Assembly: GCF_029227915.1 (NCBI RefSeq)
Contig: NC_079888.1
Location: 20,316,001 to 20,380,000 of the forward strand
Reading direction: 5' to 3'
DNA length: 64,000 nucleotides
Source: Hydractinia symbiolongicarpus
Taxonomy: Eukaryota; Cnidaria; Hydrozoa; Anthoathecata; Hydractiniidae
Shown here one piece after another: positions 18,701 to 32,900 of this stretch. The notes below the pieces were generated by a model, which had not been told where the DNA came from, made no database searches, and saw only the letters and a list, made by a program, of their open reading frames with translations. A program made the position numbers and the translations under genes. Every line of letters starts with the position of its first letter. Within the stretch, counting starts at the first letter, position 1.

Positions 18701-21100
18701 TCTTCTTAATTTGACATAATTGCCGAAACTCAGCAATTACACTGGGCTCTGTGGTAGCGCTTCATTTAAGAAGTATGATAAAAAAAGTCATTTTTTTATT
18801 GTGGGTCTAATCCTAGCCATTATCGCGTGCTGAGGAAATAGCGACAGTTTCAAAAACTACATTTCATTGACTTTCTAACGGTGTCAGTCTGTTTGAGTTT
18901 CAACGGTTGTGTCACATATTCGTACCAACATGTATTTAGCGATATTTTTCTGATATTACTAGGTTGCATCGCTTTTAACAATGAAACGATTGACTGTGGG
19001 ACTTAATTGAACTAACTTTGGACTGTGACCTGATAAATGTGATAAATCAGACAATTGGACTCCAAGAAATAACATTCTTGTTAACTTGACGTGATTGCCG
19101 GAACTCAGCGATTACACTGGGCACTGTGGTAGCGCTTCATTTAAAAATTAAGCTAAAAAAAGTCATTTTTTTACTGTGGGACCTAACCTAGCCGTTAGCG
19201 CGCGTTGAAGAAAAAGCGACAGTTTTAAGAACTACATTTCATTGACTTTCTAACAGTGTCAGTCCTTTTGAGTTACAACGGTTGGGTCACATATTCGTAC
19301 CAACATGTATTTAGCGATATTTATCTGATATTACTAGGTTGCATCGCTTTTAACTATGAAACGATTGACTGTGGGACTTAATTGAGCTAACTTTGGACTG
19401 TCACCTGATAAATGTGATAAAAGAGACAATTGGACTCCAAGAAAAAACATTCTTCTTAATTTGACATGATTGCCGAAACTCAGCGATTACACTGGGCTTT
19501 GTGGTTGCGCTTCATTTAAGAACTATGATAAAAAAAGTCATTTTTTTATTGTGGGACCAATCCTAGCCATTATCGCACGCTGAGGAAATAGCGACAGTTT
19601 CAAAAACTACATTTCATTGACATTCTAACGGTGTCAGTCCGTTTGAGTTTCAACGGTTGTGTCACACATTCGTACCAACATGTATTTAGCGATATTTTTT
19701 GATATTACTAGGTTGCATCGCTTTTAACAATGAAACGATTGACTGTGGGACTTAATTGAGCTAACTTTGGACTGTCACCTGATAATTGTGATAAAAGAGA
19801 CAATTGGACTCCAAGAAAAAACATTCTTCTTAATTTGACATGATTGCCGAAACTCAGCAATTACACTGGGCTCTGTGGTAGCGCTTCATTTAAGAAGTAT
19901 GATAAAAAAGTCATTTTTTTATTGTGGGACTAATCCTAGCCATTATCGCGTGCTGAGGAAATAGCGACAGTTTCAAAAACTACATTTCATTGACTTTCTA
20001 ACGGTGTCAGTCTGTTTAAGTTTCAACGGTTGTGTCACATATTCGTACCAACATGTATTTAGCGATATTTTTCTGATATTACTAGGTTGCATCGCTTTTA
20101 ACAATGAAAGGATTGACTGTGGGACTTAATTGAACTAACTTTGGACTGTGACCTGATAAATGTGATAAATCAGACAATTGGACTCCAAGAAATAACATTC
20201 TTGTTAACTTGACGTGATTGCCGGAACTCAGCGATTACACTGGGCACTGTGGTAGCGCTTCATTTAAAAATTAAGCTAAAAAAAGTCATTTTTTTACTGT
20301 GGGACCTATCCTAGCCGTTAGCGCGCGTTGAAGAAAAAGCGACAGTTTTAAGAACTACATTTCATTGACTTTCTAACAGTGTCAGTCCTTTTGAGTTACA
20401 ACGGTTGGGTCACATATTCGTACCAACATGTATTTAGCGATATTTATCTGATATTACTAGGTTGCATCGCTTTTAACTATGAAACGATTGACTGTGGGAC
20501 TTAATTGAGCTAACTTTGGACTGTCACCTGATAAATGTGATAAAAGAGACAATTTGACTCCAAGAAAAAACATTCTTCTTAATTTGACATGATTGCCGAA
20601 ACTCAGCGATTACACTGGGCTTTGTGGTTGCGCTTCATTTAAGAACTATGATAAAAAAAAGTCATTTTTTTATTGTGGGACCAATCCTAGCCATTATCGC
20701 ACGCTGAGGAAATAGCGACAGTTTCAAAAACTACATTTCATTGACATTCTAACGGTGTCAGTCCGTTTGAGTTTCAACGGTTGTGTCACATATTCGTACC
20801 AACATGTATTTAGCGATATTTTTTGATATTACTAGGTTGCATCGCTTTTAACAATGAAACGATTGACTGTGGGACTTAATTGAGCTAACTTTGGACTGTC
20901 ACCTGATAATTGTGATAAAAGAGACAATTGGACTCCAAGAAAAAACATTCTTCTTAATTTGACATGACTGCCGAAACTCAGCAATTACACTGGGCTCTGT
21001 GGTAGCGCTTCATTTAAGAAGTATGATAAAAAAAGTCATTTTTTTATTGTGGGACTAATCCTAGCCATTATCGCGTGCTGAGGAAATAGCGACAGTTTCA
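18700..21100 (+). repeat. Trimer higher-order repeat, about 1.12 kb, just over two copies
   Basis: CGCGTGCTGAGG recurs at 18824, 19947 and 21072 and CGCACGCTGAGG at 19575 and 20698, giving a period of 1123-1125 bp, or three monomers. Other shared variants are CAGCAATTACAC, AAGAAGTATGATA, GATAAATCAGAC and TTTATCTGATATT. No gene is present. Confidence 0.85.
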
Positions 21101-21199
21101 AAAACTACATTTCATTGACTTTCTAACGGTGTCAGTCTGTTTGAGTTTCAACGGTTGTGTCACATATTCGTACCAACATGTATTTGGCGATATTTTTTT

Positions 21200-24100
21200 G
21201 ATATTACTAGGTTGCATCGCTTTTAACAATGAAACGTTGACTGTGGGACTTTATTGAACTAACTTTGGACTGTGACCTGATAAATGTGATAAATGAGACA
21301 ATTGGACTCCAAGAAATAACATTCTTCTTAATTTGACGTGATTGCCGGAACTCAGCGATTACATTGGGCTCTGTGGTAGCACTTCATTTAAGAATTCAGA
21401 TAAAAAAGTCATTTTTTTATTGTGGGACCAATCCTAGCCATTATCGCACGCTGAGGAAATAGCGACAGTTTCAAAAACTACATTTCATTGACATTCTAAC
21501 GGTGTCAGTCCGTTTGAGTTTCAACGGTTGTGTCACATATTCGTACCAACATGTATTTAGCGATATTTTTTGATATTACTAGGTTGCATCGCTTTTAACA
21601 ATGAAACTTTGACTGTGGGACTTAATTGAACTAACTTTGGACTGTGACCTGATAAATGTGATAAATGAGACAATTAGACTCCAAGAAATAACATTCTTGT
21701 TAATTTGACGTGCCGGAACTCAGCGATTACACTGGGCACTGTGGTAGCGCTTCATTTAAAAATTAAGATACAAAAAGTCATTTTTTTATTGTGGAACCAA
21801 TCCTAGCCGTTATCGCGCGCTAAAGAAATAGCGACAGTTTCAAGAACTACATTTCATTGACTTTCTAACGGTGTCAGTCCGTTTGAGTTACAACGGTTGG
21901 GTCACATATTCGTACCAACATGTATTTAGCGATATTTTTCTGATATTACTAGGTTGCATCGCTTTTAACAATGAAACCATTGACTGTGGGACTTAATTGA
22001 GCTAACTTTGGACTGTCACCTGATAAATGTGATAAAAGAGACAATTGGGCTCCAAGAAAAAACATTCTTCTTACTTTGACATGATTGCCGAAACTCAGCG
22101 ATTACACTGGGCTCTGTGGTAGCGCTTCATTTAAGAATTATGATACAAAAAGTCATTTTTTTATTGTGGGACCAATCCTAGCCATTATCCTGCGCTGAGG
22201 AAGTAGCGACAGTTTCAAAAACTACATTTCATTGACTTTCTAACGGTGAAAGTCCGTTTGAGTTACAACGGTTGGGTCACATATTCGTACCAACATGTAC
22301 TTAGCGATATTTTATTGATATTACTAGGTTGCATCGCTTTTAACTATGAAACGATTGACTGTGGGACTTAATTGAGCTAACTTTGGACTGTCACCTGATA
22401 AATGTGATAAAAGAGACAATTGGACTCCAAGAAAAAACATTCTTCTTAATTTCACATGATTGCCGAAACTCAGCGATTACACTGGGCTCTGTGGTAGCTC
22501 TTCATTTAAAAATTATGATAAAAAAAGTCATTTTTTTATTGTGGTACCAATCCTAGCCATTATCGCGCGCTGAAGAAATAGATGCAGTTTCAAAAACTAC
22601 ATTTCATTGACTTTCTAACGGTGTCAGTCCGTTTGAGTTTCAACGGTTGTGTCACATTTTCGTACCAACATGTATTTAGCGATATTTTTTTGATATTACT
22701 AGGTTGCATCGCTTTTAACAATGAAACGTTGACTGTGGGACTTAATTGAACTAACTTTGGACTGTGACCTGATAAATGTGATAAAAGAGACAATTGGACT
22801 CCAAGAAATAACATTCTTGTTAATTTGACGTGATTGCCGGAACTCAGCGATTACACTGGGCACTGTGGTAGCACTTTATTTAAAAATTAAGATACAAAAT
22901 GTCATTTTTTTATTGTGGGACCAATCCTAGCCGTTATTGCGCGCTAAAGAAATAGCGACAGTTTCAAGAACTACATTTCATTGACTTTCTAACGGTGTCA
23001 GTCCGTTTGAGTTGCAACGGTTGGGTCACATATTCGTACCAACATGTATTTAGCGATATTTTTCTGATATTACTAGGTTGCATCGCTTTTAACTATGAAA
23101 CGATTGACTGTGGGACTTAATTGAGCTAACTTTGGACTGTCACCTGATAAATGTGATAAAAGAGACAATTGGACTCCAAGAAAAAACATTCTTCTTAATT
23201 TCACATGATTGACGAAACTCAGCGATTACACTGGGCTTTGTGGTTGCGCTTCATTTAAGAATTATGATAAAAAAAAGTCATTTTTTATTGTGGGACCAAT
23301 CCTAGCCATTATCGCGCACTGAGGAAATAGCGACAGTTTCAAAAATTACATTTCATTGACTTTCTAACGGTGTCAGTCCGTTTGAGTTACAACGGTTGGG
23401 TAACACATTAGTACCAACATGTATTTAGCGATATTTTTCTGATATTACTAGGTTGCATCGCTTTTAACAATGAAACGATTGACTGTGGGACTTAATTGAG
23501 CTAACTTTGGACTGTGACCTGATAAATGTGATAAATGAGACAATTGGACTCCAAGAAATAACATTCTTGTTAATTTGACGTGATTCCGGAACTCAGCGAT
23601 TACACTGGGCACTGTGGTAGCGCTTCATTTAAACATTAAGATACAAAATGTCATTTTTTTATTGTGGGACCAATCCTAGCCGTTATCGCGCGCTAAAGAA
23701 ATAGCGACAGTTTCAAGAACTACATTTCATTGACTTTCTAACGGTGTCAGTCCGTTTGAGTTGCAACGGTTGTGTCACATATTCGTACCAACATGTATTT
23801 AGCGATATTTTTCTGATATTAATAGGTTGCATCGCTTTTAACTATGAAACGATTGACTGTGGGACTTAATTGAGCTAACTTTGGACTGTCACCTGATAAA
23901 TGTGATAAAGGAGAAAATTGGACTCCAAGAAAAAACTTTCTTCTTAATTTGACATGATTGCCGAAACTCAGCGATTACACTGGGCTCTGTGGTAGCGCTT
24001 CATTTAAGAATTATGATAAAAAAAGTCATTTTTTTATTGTGGGACCAATCCTAGACGTTATCGCGCCCTGAGGAAATAGCGACAGTTTCAAAAACTACAT

Positions 24101-27100
24101 TTTATTGACTTTCTAACGGTGTCAGTCCGTTTGAGTTTCAACGGTTGTGTCACATATTCGTACCAACATGTATTTAGCGAAATTTTTTGTTATTACTAGG
24201 TTGCATCGCTTTTAACAGTGAAACGTTGACTGTGGGAATTAATTGAACTAACTTTGGACTGTGACCTGATAAATGTGATAAATGAGACAATTGGACTCCA
24301 AGAAATAACATTCTTCTTAATTTGACGTGATTGCCGGAACTCAGCGATTACATTGGGCTCTGTGGTAGCACTTCATTTAAGAATTCAGATAAAAAAGTCA
24401 TTTTTTTATTGTGGGACCAATCCTAGCCATTATCGCACGCTGAGGAAATAGCGACAGTTTCAAAAACTACATTTCATTGACATTCTAACGGTGTCAGTCC
24501 GTTTGAGTTTCAACGGTTGTGTCACATATTCGTACCAACATGTATTTAGCGATATTTTTTGATATTACTAGGTTGCATCGCTTTTAACAATGAAACTTTG
24601 ACTGTGGGACTTAATTGAACTAACTTTGGACTGTGACCTGATAAATGTGATAAATGAGACAATTAGACTCCAAGAAATAACATTCTTGTTAATTTGACGT
24701 GCCGGAACTCAGCGATTACACTGGGCACTGTGGTAGCGCTTCATTTAAAAATTAAGATACAAAAAGTCATTTTTTTATTGTGGAACCAATCCTAGCCGTT
24801 ATCGCGCGCTAAAGAAATAGCGACAGTTTCAAGAACTACATTTCATTGACTTTCTAACGGTGTCAGTCCGTTTGAGTTACAACGGTTGGGTCACATATTC
24901 GTACCAACATGTATTTAGCGATATTTTTCTGATATTACTAGGTTGCATCGCTTTTAACAATGAAACCATTGACTGTGGGACTTAATTGAGCTAACTTTGG
25001 ACTGTCACCTGATAAATGTGATAAAAGAGACAATTGGGCTCCAAGAAAAAACATTCTTCTTACTTTGACATGATTGCCGAAACTCAGCGATTACACTGGG
25101 CTCTGTGGTAGCGCTTCATTTAAGAATTATGATACAAAAAGTCATTTTTTTATTGTGGGACCAATCCTAGCCATTATCCTGCGCTGAGGAAGTAGCGACA
25201 GTTTCAAAAACTACATTTCATTGACTTTCTAACGGTGAAAGTCCGTTTGAGTTACAACGGTTGGGTCACATATTCGTACCAACATGTACTTAGCGATATT
25301 TTATTGATATTACTAGGTTGCATCGCTTTTAACTATGAAACGATTGACTGTGGGACTTAATTGAGCTAACTTTGGACTGTCACCTGATAAATGTGATAAA
25401 AGAGACAATTGGACTCCAAGAAAAAACATTCTTCTTAATTTCACATGATTGCCGAAACTCAGCGATTACACTGGGCTCTGTGGTAGCTCTTCATTTAAAA
25501 ATTATGATAAAAAAAGTCATTTTTTTATTGTGGTACCAATCCTAGCCATTATCGCGCGCTGAAGAAATAGATGCAGTTTCAAAAACTACATTTCATTGAC
25601 TTTCTAACGGTGTCAGTCCGTTTGAGTTTCAACGGTTGTGTCACATTTTCGTACCAACATGTATTTAGCGATATTTTTTTGATATTACTAGGTTGCATCG
25701 CTTTTAACAATGAAACGTTGACTGTGGGACTTAATTGAACTAACTTTGGACTGTGACCTGATAAATGTGATAAAAGAGACAATTGGACTCCAAGAAATAA
25801 CATTCTTGTTAATTTGACGTGATTGCCGGAACTCAGCGATTACACTGGGCACTGTGGTAGCACTTTATTTAAAAATTAAGATACAAAATGTCATTTTTTT
25901 ATTGTGGGACCAATCCTAGCCGTTATTGCGCGCTAAAGAAATAGCGACAGTTTCAAGAACTACATTTCATTGACTTTCTAACGGTGTCAGTCCGTTTGAG
26001 TTGCAACGGTTGGGTCACATATTCGTACCAACATGTATTTAGCGATATTTTTCTGATATTACTAGGTTGCATCGCTTTTAACTATGAAACGATTGACTGT
26101 GGGACTTAATTGAGCTAACTTTGGACTGTCACCTGATAAATGTGATAAAAGAGACAATTGGACTCCAAGAAAAAACATTCTTCTTAATTTCACATGATTG
26201 ACGAAACTCAGCGATTACACTGGGCTTTGTGGTTGCGCTTCATTTAAGAATTATGATAAAAAAAAGTCATTTTTTATTGTGGGACCAATCCTAGCCATTA
26301 TCGCGCACTGAGGAAATAGCGACAGTTTCAAAAATTACATTTCATTGACTTTCTAACGGTGTCAGTCCGTTTGAGTTACAACGGTTGGGTAACACATTAG
26401 TACCAACATGTATTTAGCGATATTTTTCTGATATTACTAGGTTGCATCGCTTTTAACAATGAAACGATTGACTGTGGGACTTAATTGAGCTAACTTTGGA
26501 CTGTGACCTGATAAATGTGATAAATGAGACAATTGGACTCCAAGAAATAACATTCTTGTTAATTTGACGTGATTCCGGAACTCAGCGATTACACTGGGCA
26601 CTGTGGTAGCGCTTCATTTAAACATTAAGATACAAAATGTCATTTTTTTATTGTGGGACCAATCCTAGCCGTTATCGCGCGCTAAAGAAATAGCGACAGT
26701 TTCAAGAACTACATTTCATTGACTTTCTAACGGTGTCAGTCCGTTTGAGTTGCAACGGTTGTGTCACATATTCGTACCAACATGTATTTAGCGATATTTT
26801 TCTGATATTAATAGGTTGCATCGCTTTTAACTATGAAACGATTGACTGTGGGACTTAATTGAGCTAACTTTGGACTGTCACCTGATAAATGTGATAAAGG
26901 AGAAAATTGGACTCCAAGAAAAAACTTTCTTCTTAATTTGACATGATTGCCGAAACTCAGCGATTACACTGGGCTCTGTGGTAGCGCTTCATTTAAGAAT
27001 TATGATAAAAAAAGTCATTTTTTTATTGTGGGACCAATCCTAGACGTTATCGCGCCCTGAGGAAATAGCGACAGTTTCAAAAACTACATTTTATTGACTT

Positions 27101-27320
27101 TCTAACGGTGTCAGTCCGTTTGAGTTTCAACGGTTGTGTCACATATTCGTACCAACATGTATTTAGCGAAATTTTTTGTTATTACTAGGTTGCATCGCTT
27201 TTAACAGTGAAACGTTGACTGTGGGAATTAATTGAACTAACTTTGGACTGTGACCTGATAAATGTGATAAATGAGACAATTGGACTCCAAGAAATAACAT
27301 TCTTCTTAATTTGACGTGAT
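21200..27320 (+). repeat. Octamer higher-order repeat, 2989 bp, two near-identical copies
   Basis: The segment from about 21.3 to 24.3 kb is repeated at about 24.3-27.3 kb with an offset of 2989 bp (eight monomers). ACATTGGGCTCTG is at 21361 and 24350. Both copies share a 4-bp loss in the GTGATTGCCGG box (reading GACGTGCCGGAAC), GTGAAAGTCCG, TGTACTTAGCG, a GATGCAG variant and ATTAATAGGTTGC. By eye I find almost no differences, so this is one of the most recent duplications in the window. No gene is present. Confidence 0.9.
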
Positions 27321-30300
27321 TGCCGGAACTCAGCGATTACACTGGGCTCTGTGGTAGCGCTTCATTTAAGAATTATGATAAAAAAGTCATTTTTTTATTG
27401 CGAGACCAATCCTAGCCATTATCTCGCGCTGAAGAAATAGCGGCAGTTTCAAAAACTACATTTCATTGACTTTCTAACGGTGTCAGTCCGTTTGAGTTTC
27501 AACGGTTGTGTCACATATTCGTACCAACATGTATTTAGCGATATTTTTTGATATTACTAAGTTGCATCGCTTTTAACAATGAAACGTTGACTGTGGGACT
27601 TAATTGAACTAACTTTGGACTGTGACCTGACAAATGTGATAAAAGAGACAATTGGACTCCAAGAAAAAACATTCTTCTTAATTTCACATGATTGCCGAAA
27701 CTCAGCGATTACACTGGGCTCTGTGGTAGCTCTTCATTTAAAAATTATGATAAAAAAAGTCATTTTTTTATTGTGGTACCAATCCTAGCCATTATCGCGC
27801 GCTGAAGAAATAGATGCAGTTTCAAAAACTACATTTCATTGACTTTCTAACAGTGTCAGTCCGTTTGAGTTTCAACGGTTGTGTCACATTTTCGTACCAA
27901 CATGTATTTAGCGATATTTTTTTGATATTACTAGGTTGCATCGCTTTTAACAATGAAACGTTGACTGTGGGACTTAATTGAACTAACTTTGGACTGTGAC
28001 CTAATAAATGTGATAAAAGAGACAATTGGACTCCAAGAAATAACATTCTTGTTAATTTGACGTGATTGCCGGAACTCAGCGATTACACTGGGCACTGTGG
28101 TAGCACTTTATTTAAAAATTAAGATACAAAATGTCATTTTTTTATTGTGGGACCAATCCTAGCCGTTATTGCGCGCTAAAGAAATAGCGACAGTTTCAAG
28201 AACTACATTTCATTGACTTTCTAACGGTGTCAGTCCGTTTGAGTTGCAACGGTTGGGTCACATATTCGTACCAACATGTATTTAGCGATATTTTTCTGAT
28301 ATTACTAGGTTGCATCGCTTTTAACTATGAAACGATTGACTGTGGGACTTAATTGAGCTAACTTTGGACTGTCACCTGATAAATGTGATAAAAGAGACAA
28401 TTGGACTCCAAGAAAAAACATTCTTCTTAATTTCACATGATTGACGAAACTCAGCGATTACACTGGGCTTTGTGGTTGCGCTTCATTTAAGAATTATGAT
28501 AAAAAAAGTCATTTTTTATTGTGGGACCAATCCTAGCCATTATCGCGCACTGAGGAAATAGCGACAGTTTCAAAAATTACATTTCATTGACTTTCTAGCG
28601 GTGTCAGTCCGTTTGAGTTACAACGGTTGGGTAACATATTAGTACCAACATGTATTTAGCGAAATTTTTTGTTATTACTAGGTTGCATCGCTTTTAACAG
28701 TGAAACGGTGACTGTGGGACTTAATTGAACTAACTTTGGACTGTGACCTGATAAATGTGATAAATGAGACAATTGGACTCCAAGAAATAACATTCTTCTT
28801 AATTTGACGTGATTGCCGGAACTCAGCGATTACACTGGGCTCTGTGGTAGCGCTTCATTTAAGAATTATGATAAAAAAGTCATTTTTTTATTGCGGGACC
28901 AATCCTAGCCATTATCTCGCGCTGAAGAAATAACGGCAGTTTCAAAAACTACATTTCATTGACTTTCTAACGGTGTCAGTCCGTTTGAGTTTCAACGGTT
29001 GTGTCACATATTCGTACCAACATGTATTTAGCGATATTTTTTGATATTACTAAGTTGCATCGCTTTTAACAATGAAACGTTGACTGTGGGACTTAATTGA
29101 ACTAACTTTGGACTGTGACCTGACAAATGTGATAAAAGAGACAATTGGACTCCAAGAAAAAACATTCTTCTTAATTTCACATGATTGCCGAAACTCAGCG
29201 ATTACACTGGGCTCTGTGGTAGCTCTTCATTTAAAAATTATGATAAAAAAAGTCATTTTTTTATTGTGGTACCAATCCTAGCCATTATCGCGCGCTGAAG
29301 AAATAGCGGCAGTTTCAAAAACTACATTTCATTGACTTTCTAACGGTGTCAGTCCGTTTGAGTTTCAACGGTTGTGTCACATTTTCGTACCAACATGTAT
29401 TTAGCGATATTTTTTTGATATTACTAGGTTGCATCGCTTTTAACAATGAAACGTTGACTGTGGGACTTAATTGAACTAACTTTGGACTGTGACCTGATAA
29501 ATGTGATAAAAGAGACAATTGGACTCCAAGAAATAACATTCTTGTTAATTTGACGTGATTGCCGGAACTCAGCGATTACACTGGGCACTGTGGTAGCACT
29601 TTATTTAAAAATTAAGATACAAAATGTCATTTTTTTATTGTGGGACCAATCCTAGCCGTTATCGCGCGCTAAAGAAATAGCGACAGTTTCAAGAACTACA
29701 TTTCATTGACTTTCTAACGGTGTCAGTCCGTTTGAGTTGCAACGGTTGGGTCACATATTCGTACCAACATGTATTTAGCGATATTTTTCTGATATTACTA
29801 GGTTGCATCGCTTTTAACTATGAAACGATTGACTGTGGGACTTAATTGAGCTAACTTTGGACTGTCACCTGATAAATATGATAGAGGAGAAAATTGGACT
29901 CCAAGAAAAAACTTTCTTCTTAATTTCACATGATTGACGAAACTCAGCGATTACACTGGGCTTTGTGGTTGCGCTTCATTTAAGAATTATGATAAAAAAA
30001 AGTCATTTTTTATTGTGGGACCAATCCTAGCCATTATCGCGCACTGAGGAAATAGCGACAGTTTCAAAAATTACATTTCATTGACTTTCTAACGGTGTCA
30101 GTCCGTTTGAGTTACAACGGTTGGGTAACATATTAGTACCAACATGTATTTAGCGATATTTTTCTGATATTACTAGGTTGCATCGCTTTTAACAATGAAA
30201 CGATTGACTGTGGGTTTTAATTGAGCTAACTTTGGACTGTGACCTGATAAATGTGATAAATGAGACAATTGGACTCTAAGAAATAACATTCTTGTTAATT

Positions 30301-32900
30301 TGACGTGATTCCGGAACTCAGCGATTACACTGGGCACTGTGGTAGCGCTTCATTTAAAAATTAAGATACAAAATGTCATTTTTTTATTGTGGGACCAATC
30401 CTAGCCGTTATCGCGCGCTAAAGAAATAGCGACAGTTTCAAGAACTACATTTCATTGACTTTCTAACGGTGTCAGTCCGTTTGAGTTGCAACGGTTGGGT
30501 CACATATTCGTACCAACATGTATTTAGCGATATTTTTCTGATATTACTAGGTTGCATCGCTTTTAACTATGAAACGATTGACTGTGGGACTTAATTGAGC
30601 TAACTTTGGACTGTCACCGGATAAATGTGATAAAGGAGAAAATTGGACTCCAAGAAAAAACTTTCTTCTTAATTTGACATGATTGCCGAAACTCAGCGAT
30701 TACACTGGGCTCTGTGGTAGCGCTTCATTTAAAAATTATGATAAAAAAAGTCATTTTTTTATTGTGGGACCAATCGTAGACGTTATCGCGCCCTGAGGAA
30801 ATAGCGACAGTTTCAAAAACTACATTTTATTGACTTTCTAACGGTGTCAGTCCGTTTGAGTTGCAACGGTTGGGTCACATATTCGTACCAACATGTATTT
30901 AGCGATATTTTTCTGATATTACTAGGTTGCATCGCTTTTAACTATGAAACGATTGACTGTGGGACTTAATTGAGCTAACTTTGGACTGTCACCTGATAAA
31001 TATGATAGAGGAGAAAATTGGACTCCAAGAAAAAACTTTCTTCTTAATTTCACATGATTGACGAAACTCAGCGATTACACTGGGCTTTGTGGTTGCGCTT
31101 CATTTAAGAATTATGATAAAAAAGTCATTTTTTATTGTGGGACCAATCCTAGCCATTATCGCGCACTGAGGAAATAGCGACAGTTTCAAAAATTACATTT
31201 CATTGACTTTCTAACGGTGTCAGTCCGTTTGAGTTACAACGGTCGGGTAACATATTAGTACCAACATGTATTTAGCGATATTTTTCTGATATTACTAGGT
31301 TGCATCGCTTTTAACAATGAAACGATTGACTGTGGGACTTAATTGAGCTAACTTTGGACTGTGACCTGATAAATGTGATAAATGAGACAATTGGACTCTA
31401 AGAAATAACATTCTTGTTAATTTGACGTGATTCCGGAACTCAGCGATTACACTGGGCACTGTGGTAGCGCTTCATTTAAAAATTAAGATACAAAATGTCA
31501 TTTTTTTATTGTGGGACCAATCCTAGCCGTTATCGCGCGCTAAAGAAATAGCGACAGTTTCAAGAACTACATTTCATTGACTTTCTAACGGTGTCAGTCC
31601 GTTTGAGTTGCAACGGTTGTGTCACATATTCGTACCAACATGTATTTAGCGATATTTTTCTGATATTACTAGGTTGCATCGCTTTTAACTATGAAACGAT
31701 TGACTGTGGGACTTAATTGAGCTAACTTTGGACTGTCACCGGATAAATGTGCTAAAGGAGAAAATTGGACTCCAAGAAAAAACTTTCTTCTTAATTTGAC
31801 ATGATTGCCGAAACTCAGCGATTACACTGGGCTCTGTGGTAGCGCTTCATTTAAGAATTATGATAAAAAAAGTCATTTTTTTATTGTGGGACCAATCCTA
31901 GACGTTATCGCGCCCTGAGGAAATAGCGACAGTTTCAAAAACTACATTTTATTGACTTTCTAACGGTGTCAGTCCGTTTGAGTTTCAACGGTTGTGTCAC
32001 ATATTCGTACCAACATGTATTTAGCGAAATTTTTTGTTATTACTAGGTTGCATCGCTTTTAACAGTGAAACGTTGACTGTGGGACTTAATTGAACTAACT
32101 TTGGACTGTGACCTGATAAATGTGATAAATGAGACAATTGGACTCCAAGAAATAACATTCTTCCTAATTTGACGTGATTGCCGGAACTCAGCGATTACAC
32201 TGGGCTCTGTGGTAGCGCTTCATTTAAGAATTATGATAAAAAAGTCATTTTTTTATTGCGGGACCAATCCTAGCCATTATCTCGCGCTGAAGAAATAGCG
32301 GCAGTTTCAAAAACTACATTTCATTGACTTTCTAACGGTGTCAGTCCGTTTGAGTTTCAACGGTTGTGTCACATTTTCGTACCAACATGTATTTAGCGAT
32401 ATTTTTTTGATATTACTAGGTTGCATCGCTTTTAACAATGAAACGTTGACTGTGGGACTTAATTGAACTAACTTTGGACTGTGACCTGATAAATGTGATA
32501 AAAGAGACAATTGGACTCCAAGAAATAACATTCTTGTTAATTTGACGTGATTGCCGGAACTCAGCGATTACACTGGGCACTGTGGTAGCACTTTATTTAA
32601 AAATTAAGATACAAAATGTCATTTTTTTATTGTGGGACCAATCCTAGCCGTTATCGCGCGCTAAAGAAATAGCGACAGTTTCAAGAACTACATTTCATTG
32701 ACTTTCTAACGGTGTCAGTCCGTTTGAGTTGCAACGGTTGGGTCACATATTCGTACCAACATGTATTTAGCGATATTTTTCTGATATTACTAGGTTGCAT
32801 CGCTTTTAACTATGAAACGATTGACTGTGGGACTTAATTAAGCTAACTTTGGACTGTCACCTGATAAATATGATAGAGGAGAAAATTGGACTCCAAGAAA
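27321..32900 (+). repeat. Satellite tract with partial, shuffled copies of the octamer unit
   Basis: The octamer-derived monomer with TAGCTCTTCATTT followed by the GATGCAG or GCGGCAG monomer recurs near 22.5, 25.5, 27.7 and 29.2 kb, and the last of these monomers again at 32.3 kb. The spacings are 2989, 2243, 1493 and 2992 bp, that is 8, 6, 4 and 8 monomers. GATATGATAGAGGAG marks further local copies at about 29.9, 31.0 and 32.9 kb. Unequal exchange out of register would give this pattern. No gene is present. Confidence 0.85.

Noticed and set aside
22590-22814. Recurrent minus-strand open frame of about 60-98 codons in many monomers (for example 65-289, 1529-1825, 22590-22814, 34550-34789, 62277-62462)
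   Set aside because: It is the same chance-open frame of the satellite monomer seen again and again. It is closed in many other monomers, changes freely with satellite variants, has no recognisable domain, and its length simply fits within one 373-bp period.
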